64,000 bases of DNA from positions 1-64,000 of the forward strand of contig NZ_VOPZ01000013.1 of NCBI RefSeq assembly GCF_010470665.1, read 5' to 3'. Positions within the stretch are counted from its first letter, which is position 1. Each line of letters starts with the position of its first letter. Of the stretch, positions 53,394 through 61,258 are shown piece by piece. Under the pieces are notes generated by a model. It ran no database searches. It was not told the origin of the DNA and saw nothing but the letters and a program-made list of their open reading frames with translations. The translations under genes and the position numbers were made by a program. This DNA comes from Desulfovibrio sp. JC022 (GTDB taxonomy: Bacteria > Desulfobacterota > Desulfovibrionia > Desulfovibrionales > Desulfovibrionaceae).

Positions 53394-54524
53394 TTAGCCA
53401 GTTTTAAATTTGGTCATATATTTTCCGAAATGCTCAGGCACGAAGACCCACGCAATCCTTCCAAGGGCAAGAGAGCTAACCAGAATATTTCCTAACCATG
53501 CTGCGACAATCGGCGGTAACGCCCCGCTATCCCCGGCTGAAGCACCGACCATGAACAAAGCGTAGTAAGCAAAGACCAACGCCAGCCCAAGCCCGATATT
53601 CAAATAAATATTCTCGGAAATTGTTACCAATGCCAACGAAACAAGGGCCATGGTCAAAAGCGAAAAAGCATAGGCCCACTTGGAATGCCACGCGGTAATC
53701 AAACGATCCACACTGGAACCGGACAGCTTAAGCTGCTCGATTACTTGATCCAACTGCCATAGCGGCAACTGGGCCGGGTCAATGTCAGGATCAACCACCT
53801 TAAAGACATTGAGATTAAGCTTAATAGGCATGGTGAACATCGGATGCTTACGAGAAGCGAAACGATCCGGGCTTAACTCAACTGCATTTTCAAGCTTCCA
53901 ACCATATTTACTGCTGACCTCGGCACTCTCGGACGTGATAACCCGCTGGATTCCACTGTTGTCATCAGCGAACTCATACACGGTTATGCCCTTGGCTCGG
54001 TTACCAAAAGGCATGACTTCCTTGGCCTCCACCACAAAATTGCCTTCCTTGAGCCAGATATTCTTCAGCACCCGTTTATCAAGCATGCTTTTACGCACAT
54101 CTTCTTTCCAGATGCGGTAGGCTTCCTGCTCACCGTAAACCCCGATAACCTGAGAAAATAGAAGCTGCCCAAAAGACCAGATCACGGCATAAATCACAAA
54201 GAATTTAAGGAACCAGAGGAGAGATAGCCCGCCTGTTCGCAGGGCCAAAAGCTCCTTGCTCCGGGCCATGACACAGAGCTGTACGATCATGGAAATCAGG
54301 AAAACCGCAGGCAGAATCTGGGAAAAGATGAGCGGCATCTTGACCAGAAAGTACTTGAGAATAGTACCCATTCCAAGTCCGGCCTCAATGAAGTCATCCA
54401 GACGGTCAAAGAGATCCGAAAGCAGATAAATTCCAGTGCCTACCCCAAGGCAGACGCACATAAGGAATATATTCTGCTTCAGAACATACGAGGCTAGATA
54501 GCCGGGAAGAAGTCTGCGAATCAT
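53394..54524 (-). CDS. lptG: LPS export permease LptG
   Basis: A 376-residue YjgP/YjgQ permease. Membrane helices at both ends (YLASYVLKQNIFLMCVCLGV and the final four segments near 280-370) flank a large periplasmic jellyroll domain (about 110-275). With LptF and the ATPase LptB it extracts LPS from the inner membrane. Its ATG overlaps the lptF stop (ATGA), so the two are coupled. Also encodes FFVIYAVIWSFGQLLFSQVI, the second helix. Confidence 0.9.
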   Translation of the reverse strand: MIRRLLPGYLASYVLKQNIFLMCVCLGVGTGIYLLSDLFDRLDDFIEAGLGMGTILKYFLVKMPLIFSQILPAVFLISMIVQLCVMARSKELLALRTGGLSLLWFLKFFVIYAVIWSFGQLLFSQVIGVYGEQEAYRIWKEDVRKSMLDKRVLKNIWLKEGNFVVEAKEVMPFGNRAKGITVYEFADDNSGIQRVITSESAEVSSKYGWKLENAVELSPDRFASRKHPMFTMPIKLNLNVFKVVDPDIDPAQLPLWQLDQVIEQLKLSGSSVDRLITAWHSKWAYAFSLLTMALVSLALVTISENIYLNIGLGLALVFAYYALFMVGASAGDSGALPPIVAAWLGNILVSSLALGRIAWVFVPEHFGKYMTKFKTG

Positions 54525-55681
54525 GCTTCCTTCCTCCTGAATTTTTTCAGGAACGGAATCCTGATACTGAATGAATGCTCCATAACCGCCATCTTAAGCA
54601 GAATCACTGAAATCACTGCGAATGTAATATTTGGTAACCAGAGACCGACCACAGGTGTAAGCACACCGCTCTCCCCGAAAGTGACGCCAAGGGAAAGCAT
54701 AGTATAGTACACGAGGAAAAGCCCCATGGAAATTATCAAGCCATATTGCTGCTTGAGGCCCCTGAAAATGCAGGCAATAGGTACAGCAAACATGCCAAGC
54801 ACCAGACAAGCCATAGGCAGGGCCAGCCTTTTTTGAACCTCTACTTGAACCTTTTTAAAGAAACCGGGGTCAATATCGCCAGCCCTGTCTCCGGCACGAC
54901 TGATGCGGACCAGCTTCTCCCATGACATTTCCTTAGGCCGCAGTTCATCCACGTCGTAACCCTTCAGGATATTGGCAAGAGGGATGCGCACATCATAGTT
55001 TTTGAACTTAAGTACGCTCAGTTGCTCATTTTCCTGCTGATAAATACGTCCATTCTCCAAGTGGATAAGCAGACGGCCCATCTTAGGATCAGTACGGATT
55101 TCGCCCAGCGGGGCCACGATGGTAGCAGTCATGCCTTTTCGGGTGTTATCGCGCACAAAAACGGAACGCATGATTCCGCTTTCTTCGTCCACCCCGTCAG
55201 CATAAAAGACAAGTCCCGGAAAATTCTTATTAAAAACTCCGGGTTGAATCGCCAGCTGACTCTGGGTGCGGGCGAATTCCATGAGCGCGTTACGAAAATT
55301 TTCCGTACCCCATGAAAGGCCGTAGAGTGAAAAATAAAAATCCGCCCCGGTGCAGAGCAGACAAAAGATAATCGGCGCAGGCAACAGCCTGTAAAGACTC
55401 AACCCACCGGATTTTAGCGCAGTGATCTCGTTATCCGCATTCATCCTCAAAAAGGTGAGGAAGATCGAAAGCATGGTCGCAATGGGGGTGAGCATGAGCA
55501 GAAAAAACGGACACAGGTACATGAACAGCTTAGCTATTTCCAAAACACCAAGACTCTGCCCCATAAACAGATCCCTGAACTGGAGTAGTCTTCCGATGAG
55601 GATAAGCCCCATGAACCCTGAGATACTCAGAGCAAATATGGATATGAGTTCTTTAAAAATATTGCGATGAAGAAGCTTCAA
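54521..55681 (-). CDS. lptF: LPS export permease LptF
   Basis: About 386 residues, read from TTG at 55681 (MKLLHRNIFKELISIFALSI), which matches family N-termini; another TTG nine codons upstream is possible. Same architecture as LptG: helices (GFMGLILIGRLLQFRDLFMG), a periplasmic jellyroll at about 110-260 (FARTQSQLAIQPGVFNKNFP), and C-terminal helices. The usual role is LptF-LptG-LptB2 complex for LPS export. Overlaps lptG by 4 nt. Confidence 0.9.
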   Translation of the reverse strand: MKLLHRNIFKELISIFALSISGFMGLILIGRLLQFRDLFMGQSLGVLEIAKLFMYLCPFFLLMLTPIATMLSIFLTFLRMNADNEITALKSGGLSLYRLLPAPIIFCLLCTGADFYFSLYGLSWGTENFRNALMEFARTQSQLAIQPGVFNKNFPGLVFYADGVDEESGIMRSVFVRDNTRKGMTATIVAPLGEIRTDPKMGRLLIHLENGRIYQQENEQLSVLKFKNYDVRIPLANILKGYDVDELRPKEMSWEKLVRISRAGDRAGDIDPGFFKKVQVEVQKRLALPMACLVLGMFAVPIACIFRGLKQQYGLIISMGLFLVYYTMLSLGVTFGESGVLTPVVGLWLPNITFAVISVILLKMAVMEHSFSIRIPFLKKFRRKEA

Positions 55682-55781
55682 TTTAGTTCCCGCAAAATAT
55701 GCAGACAATAAAGTTAATCACAAAAAAAGTAATAGCAGGCTTATATCAGCCCATAACGCAGAATCAACCCGAAAACGGGAA

Positions 55782-55976
55782 TTAGCACTCAGGGCTTTCA
55801 TTACTGTTTTCAGCGTAAAAACGTTCCATGAATTCCATATCTTTGGGGGAAAGATTGAATCTCATGGCGGCCTCTTCAAGCAAGGAATTCAAAGGCTTCT
55901 CAGTTTCAGTCTGCTGCTCGGAAATCCATTTGATCGCTTTTTTGGTCAGTTCACAGGGAGGCACGACAGTAGTCAT
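55782..55976 (-). CDS. Small helical protein of unknown function
   Basis: About 64 residues from the ATG at 55974-55976 (MTTVVPPCELTKKAIKWISE), with AAGGAT 8 nt upstream. Two predicted helices: TKKAIKWISEQQTETEKPLN and the segment around LEEAAMRFNLSPKDMEFMER. The acidic, Asn-rich tail ends in Cys (SNESPEC). Family not recognised. Upstream of lptF by about 100 nt on the same strand. Confidence 0.6.
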   Translation of the reverse strand: MTTVVPPCELTKKAIKWISEQQTETEKPLNSLLEEAAMRFNLSPKDMEFMERFYAENSNESPEC

Positions 55977-56124
55977 ATATTTAATCCTTAGTTTTAAACG
56001 TAGTTGATTAATATTTATCAGTACACCAGCTTGCCGCCCCTTGCAACTTTGTGCAGGCTGGCTTACCCAAAGCGGGTAACTTGAAAACAAAGCCGAAACT
56101 TCCGGCAATCATAAAGGAATACCA

Positions 56125-56919
56125 ATGACATCGCTATTTACCGCCGCCATTCTGGGCGTAGTTGAGGGGCTAACTGAATTTCTCCCGGTCTCAAGCACCG
56201 GACACCTGATCATCACCGGACATCTGCTTGGCTTTACCGGGGCAAAGGCGGCTTCGTTTGAAGTCGCCATCCAGCTGGGAGCAATCCTCGCCGTGGTCGT
56301 GCTTTACTGGTCCCGTTTCTGGGGGCTGGTTGTCCCTAACCCGGCTCAGCGATTTTCCGGCATCCGGGGACTCTACCTACTCTTCCTGACCAGTCTTCCG
56401 GCATCTGTGCTCGGCTTGCTGGCCCACGACTTCATCAAACTGCACCTGTTTAATCCATACACAGTAGCCTGGGCACTGGGAGTGGGGGCAATCATGATCC
56501 TGATTGTTGAAAAAAAGGATATTCGCCCAAACTGCTACTCTCTTGATGAAGTTACTCCCAAGCTTGCCCTTGGCATCGGGTGCTTCCAATGTCTTGCGCT
56601 TTGGCCCGGATTCTCCCGCTCAGCGGCAACCATCATGGGCGGCATGCTTCTGGGAGCTAAACGCAAAGTTGCCGCAGAATACTCCTTTATCGCCGCAGTA
56701 CCAATCATGTTCGCAGCAACCGGATACGACATGCTCAAAAGCTATCAGCTCTTTACCATGGCTGACATGCCTTTTCTGGCTGTTGGATTTGTTGTATCAT
56801 TTCTCTCCGCATGGGCAGCGGTAAAAGGATTTATCTACCTGCTAGGCAAGCTTACCTTGCGTCCTTTTGCATATTACCGCCTTGCGCTGGCTCCGCTGGT
56901 GCTTTTCTTCTGGAGCTAA
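56125..56919 (+). CDS. uppP: Undecaprenyl-diphosphatase UppP (BacA)
   Basis: A 264-residue inner-membrane phosphatase with many helices. EGLTEFLPVSSTGHLIITGH near 14-33 (first catalytic motif with the key Glu and Ser) and LWPGFSRSAATIMGGMLLGA near 156-175 (second motif with Arg). It recycles undecaprenyl diphosphate for peptidoglycan and confers bacitracin tolerance. AAAGGA precedes the ATG. Confidence 0.94.
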   Translation: MTSLFTAAILGVVEGLTEFLPVSSTGHLIITGHLLGFTGAKAASFEVAIQLGAILAVVVLYWSRFWGLVVPNPAQRFSGIRGLYLLFLTSLPASVLGLLAHDFIKLHLFNPYTVAWALGVGAIMILIVEKKDIRPNCYSLDEVTPKLALGIGCFQCLALWPGFSRSAATIMGGMLLGAKRKVAAEYSFIAAVPIMFAATGYDMLKSYQLFTMADMPFLAVGFVVSFLSAWAAVKGFIYLLGKLTLRPFAYYRLALAPLVLFFWS

Positions 56920-56985
56920 GGACCGCTTAAACACTCAATAATCTGACCTATTTTAAAAAAAGTTTAAAAAAAGTCATTTTTTTGC

Positions 56986-57012
56986 TTGCCAAGCACACGC
57001 AGAATGTATAGA
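56986..57012 (+). promoter_or_regulatory. Promoter of tRNA-Met copy 1
   Basis: TTGCCA (56986-56991), 15 nt spacer, TATAGA (57007-57012); the same boxes and spacing precede copy 2. A 15-nt spacer is short. Confidence 0.5.
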
Positions 57013-57052
57013 AAGTCTCCTCGTTGGGCGGGAAGTTCAGCGCACAAAAAGT

Positions 57053-57129
57053 GGCGAGGTAGCTCAGTTGGTTAGAGCATGCGGCTCATATCCGCAGTGT
57101 CGGGGGTTCAATTCCCTTCCTCGCTACCA
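57053..57129 (+). tRNA. tRNA-Met (anticodon CAT), copy 1
   Basis: 77 nt including encoded CCA. Acceptor GGCGAGG/CCTCGCT (one G-T pair), anticodon stem TGCGG/CCGCA with loop CTCATAT (anticodon CAT), T-loop GGTTCAATTCC. Elongator type by the GGC start; a tRNA-Ile2 needing lysidine is not excluded. Confidence 0.92.
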
Positions 57130-57139
57130 CGAGAATCAC

Positions 57140-57171
57140 AAGGCTCTGCATTTTTGCAGGGCCTTTTTTCT
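57140..57171 (+). terminator. Terminator of tRNA-Met copy 1
   Basis: AAGGCTCTGC-ATTTTT-GCAGGGCCTTTTTTC. Confidence 0.8.
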
Positions 57172-57231
57172 TTTTCAAACGCTGGCAAATAAACATATAA
57201 TTATTATACCGAATTTTTTATCATTTTTTAC

Positions 57232-57258
57232 TTGCCAAGCGAATCAAGAATGTATAAA
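57232..57258 (+). promoter_or_regulatory. Promoter of tRNA-Met copy 2
   Basis: TTGCCA (57232-57237), 15 nt spacer, TATAAA (57253-57258); sequence between promoter and tRNA (CTCGTTGG.CGGGAAGTTCAGC) is nearly the same as for copy 1. Confidence 0.55.
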
Positions 57259-57298
57259 CACTGTCCTCGTTGGACGGGAAGTTCAGCACACAAAACGT

Positions 57299-57375
57299 GG
57301 CGAGGTAGCTCAGTTGGTTAGAGCATGCGGCTCATATCCGCAGTGTCGGGGGTTCAATTCCCTTCCTCGCTACCA
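57299..57375 (+). tRNA. tRNA-Met (anticodon CAT), copy 2
   Basis: 77 nt, identical to copy 1. The promoter, leader and terminator are also duplicated, so the whole transcription unit was copied in tandem, 246 bp apart. Confidence 0.92.
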
Positions 57376-57385
57376 CGAAGACCAT

Positions 57386-57416
57386 AAGGCCCTGCAAATT
57401 TGCAGGGCCTTTTCTT
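57386..57416 (+). terminator. Terminator of tRNA-Met copy 2
   Basis: AAGGCCCTGCAAA-TTTGCAGGGCCTTTTC; perfect stem. Confidence 0.85.
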
Positions 57417-57533
57417 TTTTACCCGGACACTACTCCAGTAGATCGGGATTTATTTTTCAGTAATTATTTCCAAAATCCGCCATTTCTGCTATTTCTTCAG
57501 GTAATCTAATGTCTAAACAACAGGATTATCATT

Positions 57534-59834
57534 TTGAAAAAACCTTCCAGTATCTATCCCTCTTCACTCGCTCGCACCCCATCTGCATTTTATTTGCTGT
57601 TAATTACCTTATGTACCTTACTCTGCTTCGCATCCAACTCATTTGCCAACAAAAAGCTCGATAAAATCACCCTGCAACTCAAATGGTTCCACCAATTTCA
57701 GTTTGCCGGGTATTATGCAGCCCTTGAAAAGGGATTTTATGAAGACGAAGGATTGGATGTAACCATCATTGAACGCGATCTGCGACACAATCCTATCGAT
57801 CAAGTACTTGCCGGTAATGCTGATTTCGGAGTCAGTAATTCTGAAGTCCTGCTCCATTACCTAAATGGTAAAAGGCTTGTTCTCCTAGCTTCAGTATACC
57901 AGCATTCGCCATTGGTTTTTATATCCAAAACAAAACCGCTCATACACACAGCGCAGGAACTGAAAGGCAAAAATGTACTCATGAGTTCTGCATCACAGGA
58001 TATTGAATTAAAAGTGATGCTGGAGAGAGCAGGTATATCTTTTTCCGACATTAATTTAATTGATCGTTTTGCGGTTCCTGAAGACTATTTCGACCCTGAA
58101 ATTGATGTTATCGCCGCATACAGCACTAATCAGCCTTACTATCTGACAAAAGAAGATGAGTCTTACTCCATAATTTATCCCTACACCCACGGAATTGATT
58201 TCTATGGAGACACTCTTTTTACATCACGGGCTCAGTTGGATAAACACCCGGAACGAACCAACAAATTCCTCAAAGCCAGTTTGAAAGGATGGAAATACGC
58301 ACTTGAAAACCCTGAAGAAATCATAGATATAATAATCAATAAATTCGGTTCACTTAAAACAAAAGGGCATCTTAAATATGAAGCGGATATCATTCGTACC
58401 CTGATTTTACCTGACCTTGTGCGCATAGGACACAGCAACCCATCCAGATGGGAGCAGATTGGCGCGGAATTTAAAAAACAAGGGCTGACCCAAAGCGAAC
58501 GCAATCTCGCAGATTTCTTTTTTAATCCAACAGAAGGCAAAGTTTTAATCAGACAAAAAACAGCAGTCTGGGCTACAGCCCTATTTGCTGTAATTGTACT
58601 GATCCTGCTTGCGTTCATTTTGGTTGCCGGAAAATTCAAGCAGGAAATTAACAGCCGCCGTGAAATGGAAGAAAAGCTGAAAAAAAGTGAAAAATATTAC
58701 CGCAGCCTCTTTGAAAACACCGGAACCGCAACAGTCATAATTACCCCCGACTACATGATAAAAAAGTGTAACAGCAACTTTGCTCAATTATGCGATTTGC
58801 CTATTGAAGATATTGAAATGAAGCAAAAATGGACTGATTTCATCGCTCCAGACGAAGTGGACAGAATGACCTCCTATGCAAAATCTAGAACTTTTACCGA
58901 GCACTCCTCCCCGAAATCATATGATTTCAAATTCAAGCGAGCAGACGGAGAAATCAGAAACGTCCATACACACGTAGAAGTAATTGAAGGCAGTACCGAT
59001 TGCGTAGCATCACTCATTGATATGACTGAAAAAATAAAAACACAGGAATTGCTTATTCAGACTGAAAAAATGGTTTCAGTGGGAGGGCTGGCCGCAGGTA
59101 TGGCCCACGAAATCAATAACCCCTTAGCCGGAATACTTCAGGCCGTACAAAATATTTACCGCCGGGTTTCACCGGAAATACCGGCAAATGTCAAAATAGC
59201 GGATAAAAATGGGTGTTCCTGCGATCAAATCAAAAGCTACCTGGAAGAAAGAGGAATTATCAGGATGCTCGATGGCATCCATTCATCCGGAGAACGGGCT
59301 GCTAATATCGTAAGAACAATGCTTAACTTCACACGCCGCAACGATGAAGGTATGACCGCCTGCAATCTGAACCGCCTTTTTGATGACATCATGAACATAA
59401 TCACCTGCGATTATGACCTGAAGAAAAAATATGATTTTAAACACACTAAAATTATCAAGGATTATCAGGAAAACCTAGGGGAAATAAGCTGCATGCGCAT
59501 TGAAATCGAACAGGTGCTGCTGAATCTGGTAAAAAACGCGGCATATGCTTCCAATGAAATTTCCGGTATCCGAACACCGACCATAACTTTACGCACTCGA
59601 ATGGATAAAAAATTCATTACAGCCGAAGTAGAAGATAACGGTCCGGGTATAAATCCGGAAGTGAAGCGGCGTGTATTTGAACCTTTTTTTACCACCAAAT
59701 CTCCCGGAGTCGGAACCGGCCTTGGACTTTCCGTCTCATATTTTATAATAACCCAAAACCACAAGGGCTTTTTTGAAATAGACACCGAAATCGGAAAAGG
59801 TACCAAATTCACAATCAAAATACCTATCGTTTAA
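57534..59834 (+). CDS. Sensor histidine kinase with NMT1/THI5-like extracellular domain and PAS
   Basis: A 766-residue hybrid from TTG 57534 (no in-frame ATG nearby). A signal/anchor (SAFYLLLITLCTLLCFASNS) leads to an NMT1/THI5-like binding domain at about 44-330 (LQLKWFHQFQFAGYYAALEK). TM helix near 344-362 (WATALFAVIVLILLAFILVA), PAS at about 385-500, then phospho-acceptor SVGGLAAGMAHEINNPLAGI near 519-538 and an ATPase: QVLLNLVKNAAYASNE, VEDNGPGI, TTKSPGVGTGLGLSV. It should sense a pyrimidine- or sulfonate-like periplasmic ligand. No response-regulator gene is adjacent. Confidence 0.88.
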   Translation: MKKPSSIYPSSLARTPSAFYLLLITLCTLLCFASNSFANKKLDKITLQLKWFHQFQFAGYYAALEKGFYEDEGLDVTIIERDLRHNPIDQVLAGNADFGVSNSEVLLHYLNGKRLVLLASVYQHSPLVFISKTKPLIHTAQELKGKNVLMSSASQDIELKVMLERAGISFSDINLIDRFAVPEDYFDPEIDVIAAYSTNQPYYLTKEDESYSIIYPYTHGIDFYGDTLFTSRAQLDKHPERTNKFLKASLKGWKYALENPEEIIDIIINKFGSLKTKGHLKYEADIIRTLILPDLVRIGHSNPSRWEQIGAEFKKQGLTQSERNLADFFFNPTEGKVLIRQKTAVWATALFAVIVLILLAFILVAGKFKQEINSRREMEEKLKKSEKYYRSLFENTGTATVIITPDYMIKKCNSNFAQLCDLPIEDIEMKQKWTDFIAPDEVDRMTSYAKSRTFTEHSSPKSYDFKFKRADGEIRNVHTHVEVIEGSTDCVASLIDMTEKIKTQELLIQTEKMVSVGGLAAGMAHEINNPLAGILQAVQNIYRRVSPEIPANVKIADKNGCSCDQIKSYLEERGIIRMLDGIHSSGERAANIVRTMLNFTRRNDEGMTACNLNRLFDDIMNIITCDYDLKKKYDFKHTKIIKDYQENLGEISCMRIEIEQVLLNLVKNAAYASNEISGIRTPTITLRTRMDKKFITAEVEDNGPGINPEVKRRVFEPFFTTKSPGVGTGLGLSVSYFIITQNHKGFFEIDTEIGKGTKFTIKIPIV

Positions 59835-59835
59835 T

Positions 59836-60261
59836 ATGCTTAAAATTATGAATAAAATTATTATCCCAATGGTTATAGCCTTATTGCTTCTGGCTTGTCC
59901 GGCCTGTGCGAAAAAACCTGTTCTCTACCCAAATGAACAATACAAAAAGGCCGGAGAAACAAAAGTTTCCGAAGATATTGAATATTGCATGGAGTTTGCG
60001 GAAAAAAGTGTAGGCAAAGAATCCAAAGGAAAAACATCGGCTAAAGCCGGCATTCAGGGCGGACTTATAGGCGGTGCAATCGGTCTTGGAATCGGAATTG
60101 TTACAGGAAGTCCCGGTTCATCGGCTATGGCCGGAGCTGCCGGTGGTGCTGCCGGAGGAGCTGTGGGCGGAGCAGTTCAGGACAACGAAGATCCACTGTA
60201 CAAAAAATTTGTGGAACGTTGCCTGCAAGAAAAAGGATATGAAACAATGGGCTGGAAATAA
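59836..60261 (+). CDS. Glycine-zipper lipoprotein-like small protein
   Basis: A 141-residue exported protein. Signal-type start (MNKIIIPMVIALLLLACPAC) with a possible lipobox around LLLLAC. Near residues 74-118 is a Gly/Ala-rich zipper (GGLIGGAIGLGIGIVTG and AGAAGGAAGGAVGGAV) typical of membrane-inserting glycine-zipper domains. The 30 residues before it are charged (EDIEYCMEFAEKSVGKESKG). It starts 1-2 nt after the kinase stop, so likely co-transcribed. Role unknown; candidates are an outer-membrane-associated lipoprotein. Confidence 0.68.
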   Translation: MLKIMNKIIIPMVIALLLLACPACAKKPVLYPNEQYKKAGETKVSEDIEYCMEFAEKSVGKESKGKTSAKAGIQGGLIGGAIGLGIGIVTGSPGSSAMAGAAGGAAGGAVGGAVQDNEDPLYKKFVERCLQEKGYETMGWK

Positions 60262-60270
60262 TTCCGGCTC

Positions 60271-61050
60271 TTAAAATCCATCATGCACAGGAATGTATTT
60301 TAGCATTATCTTCCTGTACTCGCCTTGGTTTTTCATTTCTTTCAACTCTTCGCTAACTCGCTTAAATGCCGTTGAGTTTTTCTTCCGGGAAAAAGCCAGG
60401 TATGTGTCCGACTGGGAATATATTAACGGCAATCCTGTTGCCGGATCAAGAATTGCTTCAATTTTTCCAAGCAGATTATGCTCATTTAAAAAATTTAATG
60501 CCGGGTAATAATCCGCAAAAATGAAATCAATCCTACCCAGCACTAATTTTTTCACATTGAGATCAAGATTCGGAACTTCTTCGATCCTCTTGAATACATT
60601 TTGCTTCAGAGCTTTATCTATTTTTTCTCCGTAATAAAACCCCCTGCCCACACCGCCGACATACTTTTGGGCTCCCTTAAACTCAGGTGAAAAAAAAGTA
60701 TTAGATCCGGCAAGACGCAACGCAACAACTTTTTCTGTAATCAAAACGGTATCAGGGTATTTGAGAAATTTATTACGTTTTTCATTATACCCTGCGTTAA
60801 AAATAGCATCAGCAGTCCCCTTCTCCACCATGGTCATGGCTCTTTTCCAAGGGACAATAAGAACTTGCGGAGTGTATCCGGCCCGTTCTACCGCCTCAGA
60901 GACGATTTCCACCAGAAAACCTGTGGGTTTACCGTTATCAATATATGTCTGGGGTGGAGTATCTAATGTAACCAGTGTTAATTTTTTGGCATGAAGACTG
61001 CCCGGAAACATTAAAATTAAAGTAATAATCAGCAAATATAATCTGAACAC
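60271..61050 (-). CDS. Periplasmic substrate-binding protein, orphan
   Basis: About 259 residues. The GTG at 61048-61050 is preferred because GGAGG lies 11 nt upstream; a GTG at 61062 sits directly on the Shine-Dalgarno. Signal peptide with cleavage near LHA-KK. The SBP-3 fold shows LVTLDTPPQTYIDNGKPTGF, VPWKRAMTMVEKGTADAIFN and VKKLVLGRIDFIFADYYPAL. It is related to the protein at 5773-6558 and lies convergent to the glycine-zipper gene. No transporter nearby; ligand unknown. Confidence 0.78.
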   Translation of the reverse strand: MFRLYLLIITLILMFPGSLHAKKLTLVTLDTPPQTYIDNGKPTGFLVEIVSEAVERAGYTPQVLIVPWKRAMTMVEKGTADAIFNAGYNEKRNKFLKYPDTVLITEKVVALRLAGSNTFFSPEFKGAQKYVGGVGRGFYYGEKIDKALKQNVFKRIEEVPNLDLNVKKLVLGRIDFIFADYYPALNFLNEHNLLGKIEAILDPATGLPLIYSQSDTYLAFSRKKNSTAFKRVSEELKEMKNQGEYRKIMLKYIPVHDGF

Positions 61051-61258
61051 AGCGTTCCGCACCTCCGTTAAATATCAACTACATATTAACACTAAAAACA
61101 CCGCACTGAAATGATTCATTTAAATTTAAATCTGTTGTATCCTAAAAATAATTAACAACATTAAAAAACAACAAAATAATACGTTTCGGTGTTAAGTTTA
61201 TCCTGTTAATGCCGATCATTTTTGTAATAAGACTTTAACCATAAAAAATGGCTGAATT

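Noticed and set aside
57053-57375. CAT anticodon read as tRNA-Ile2 (lysidine type)
   Set aside because: Acceptor start and overall pattern fit elongator tRNA-Met; kept as tRNA-Met with the alternative noted.
57068-57463. 131-residue open frame with an internal peptide repeat
   Set aside because: It is the tandem tRNA-Met cassettes read as protein; the repeat is the duplicated tRNA.
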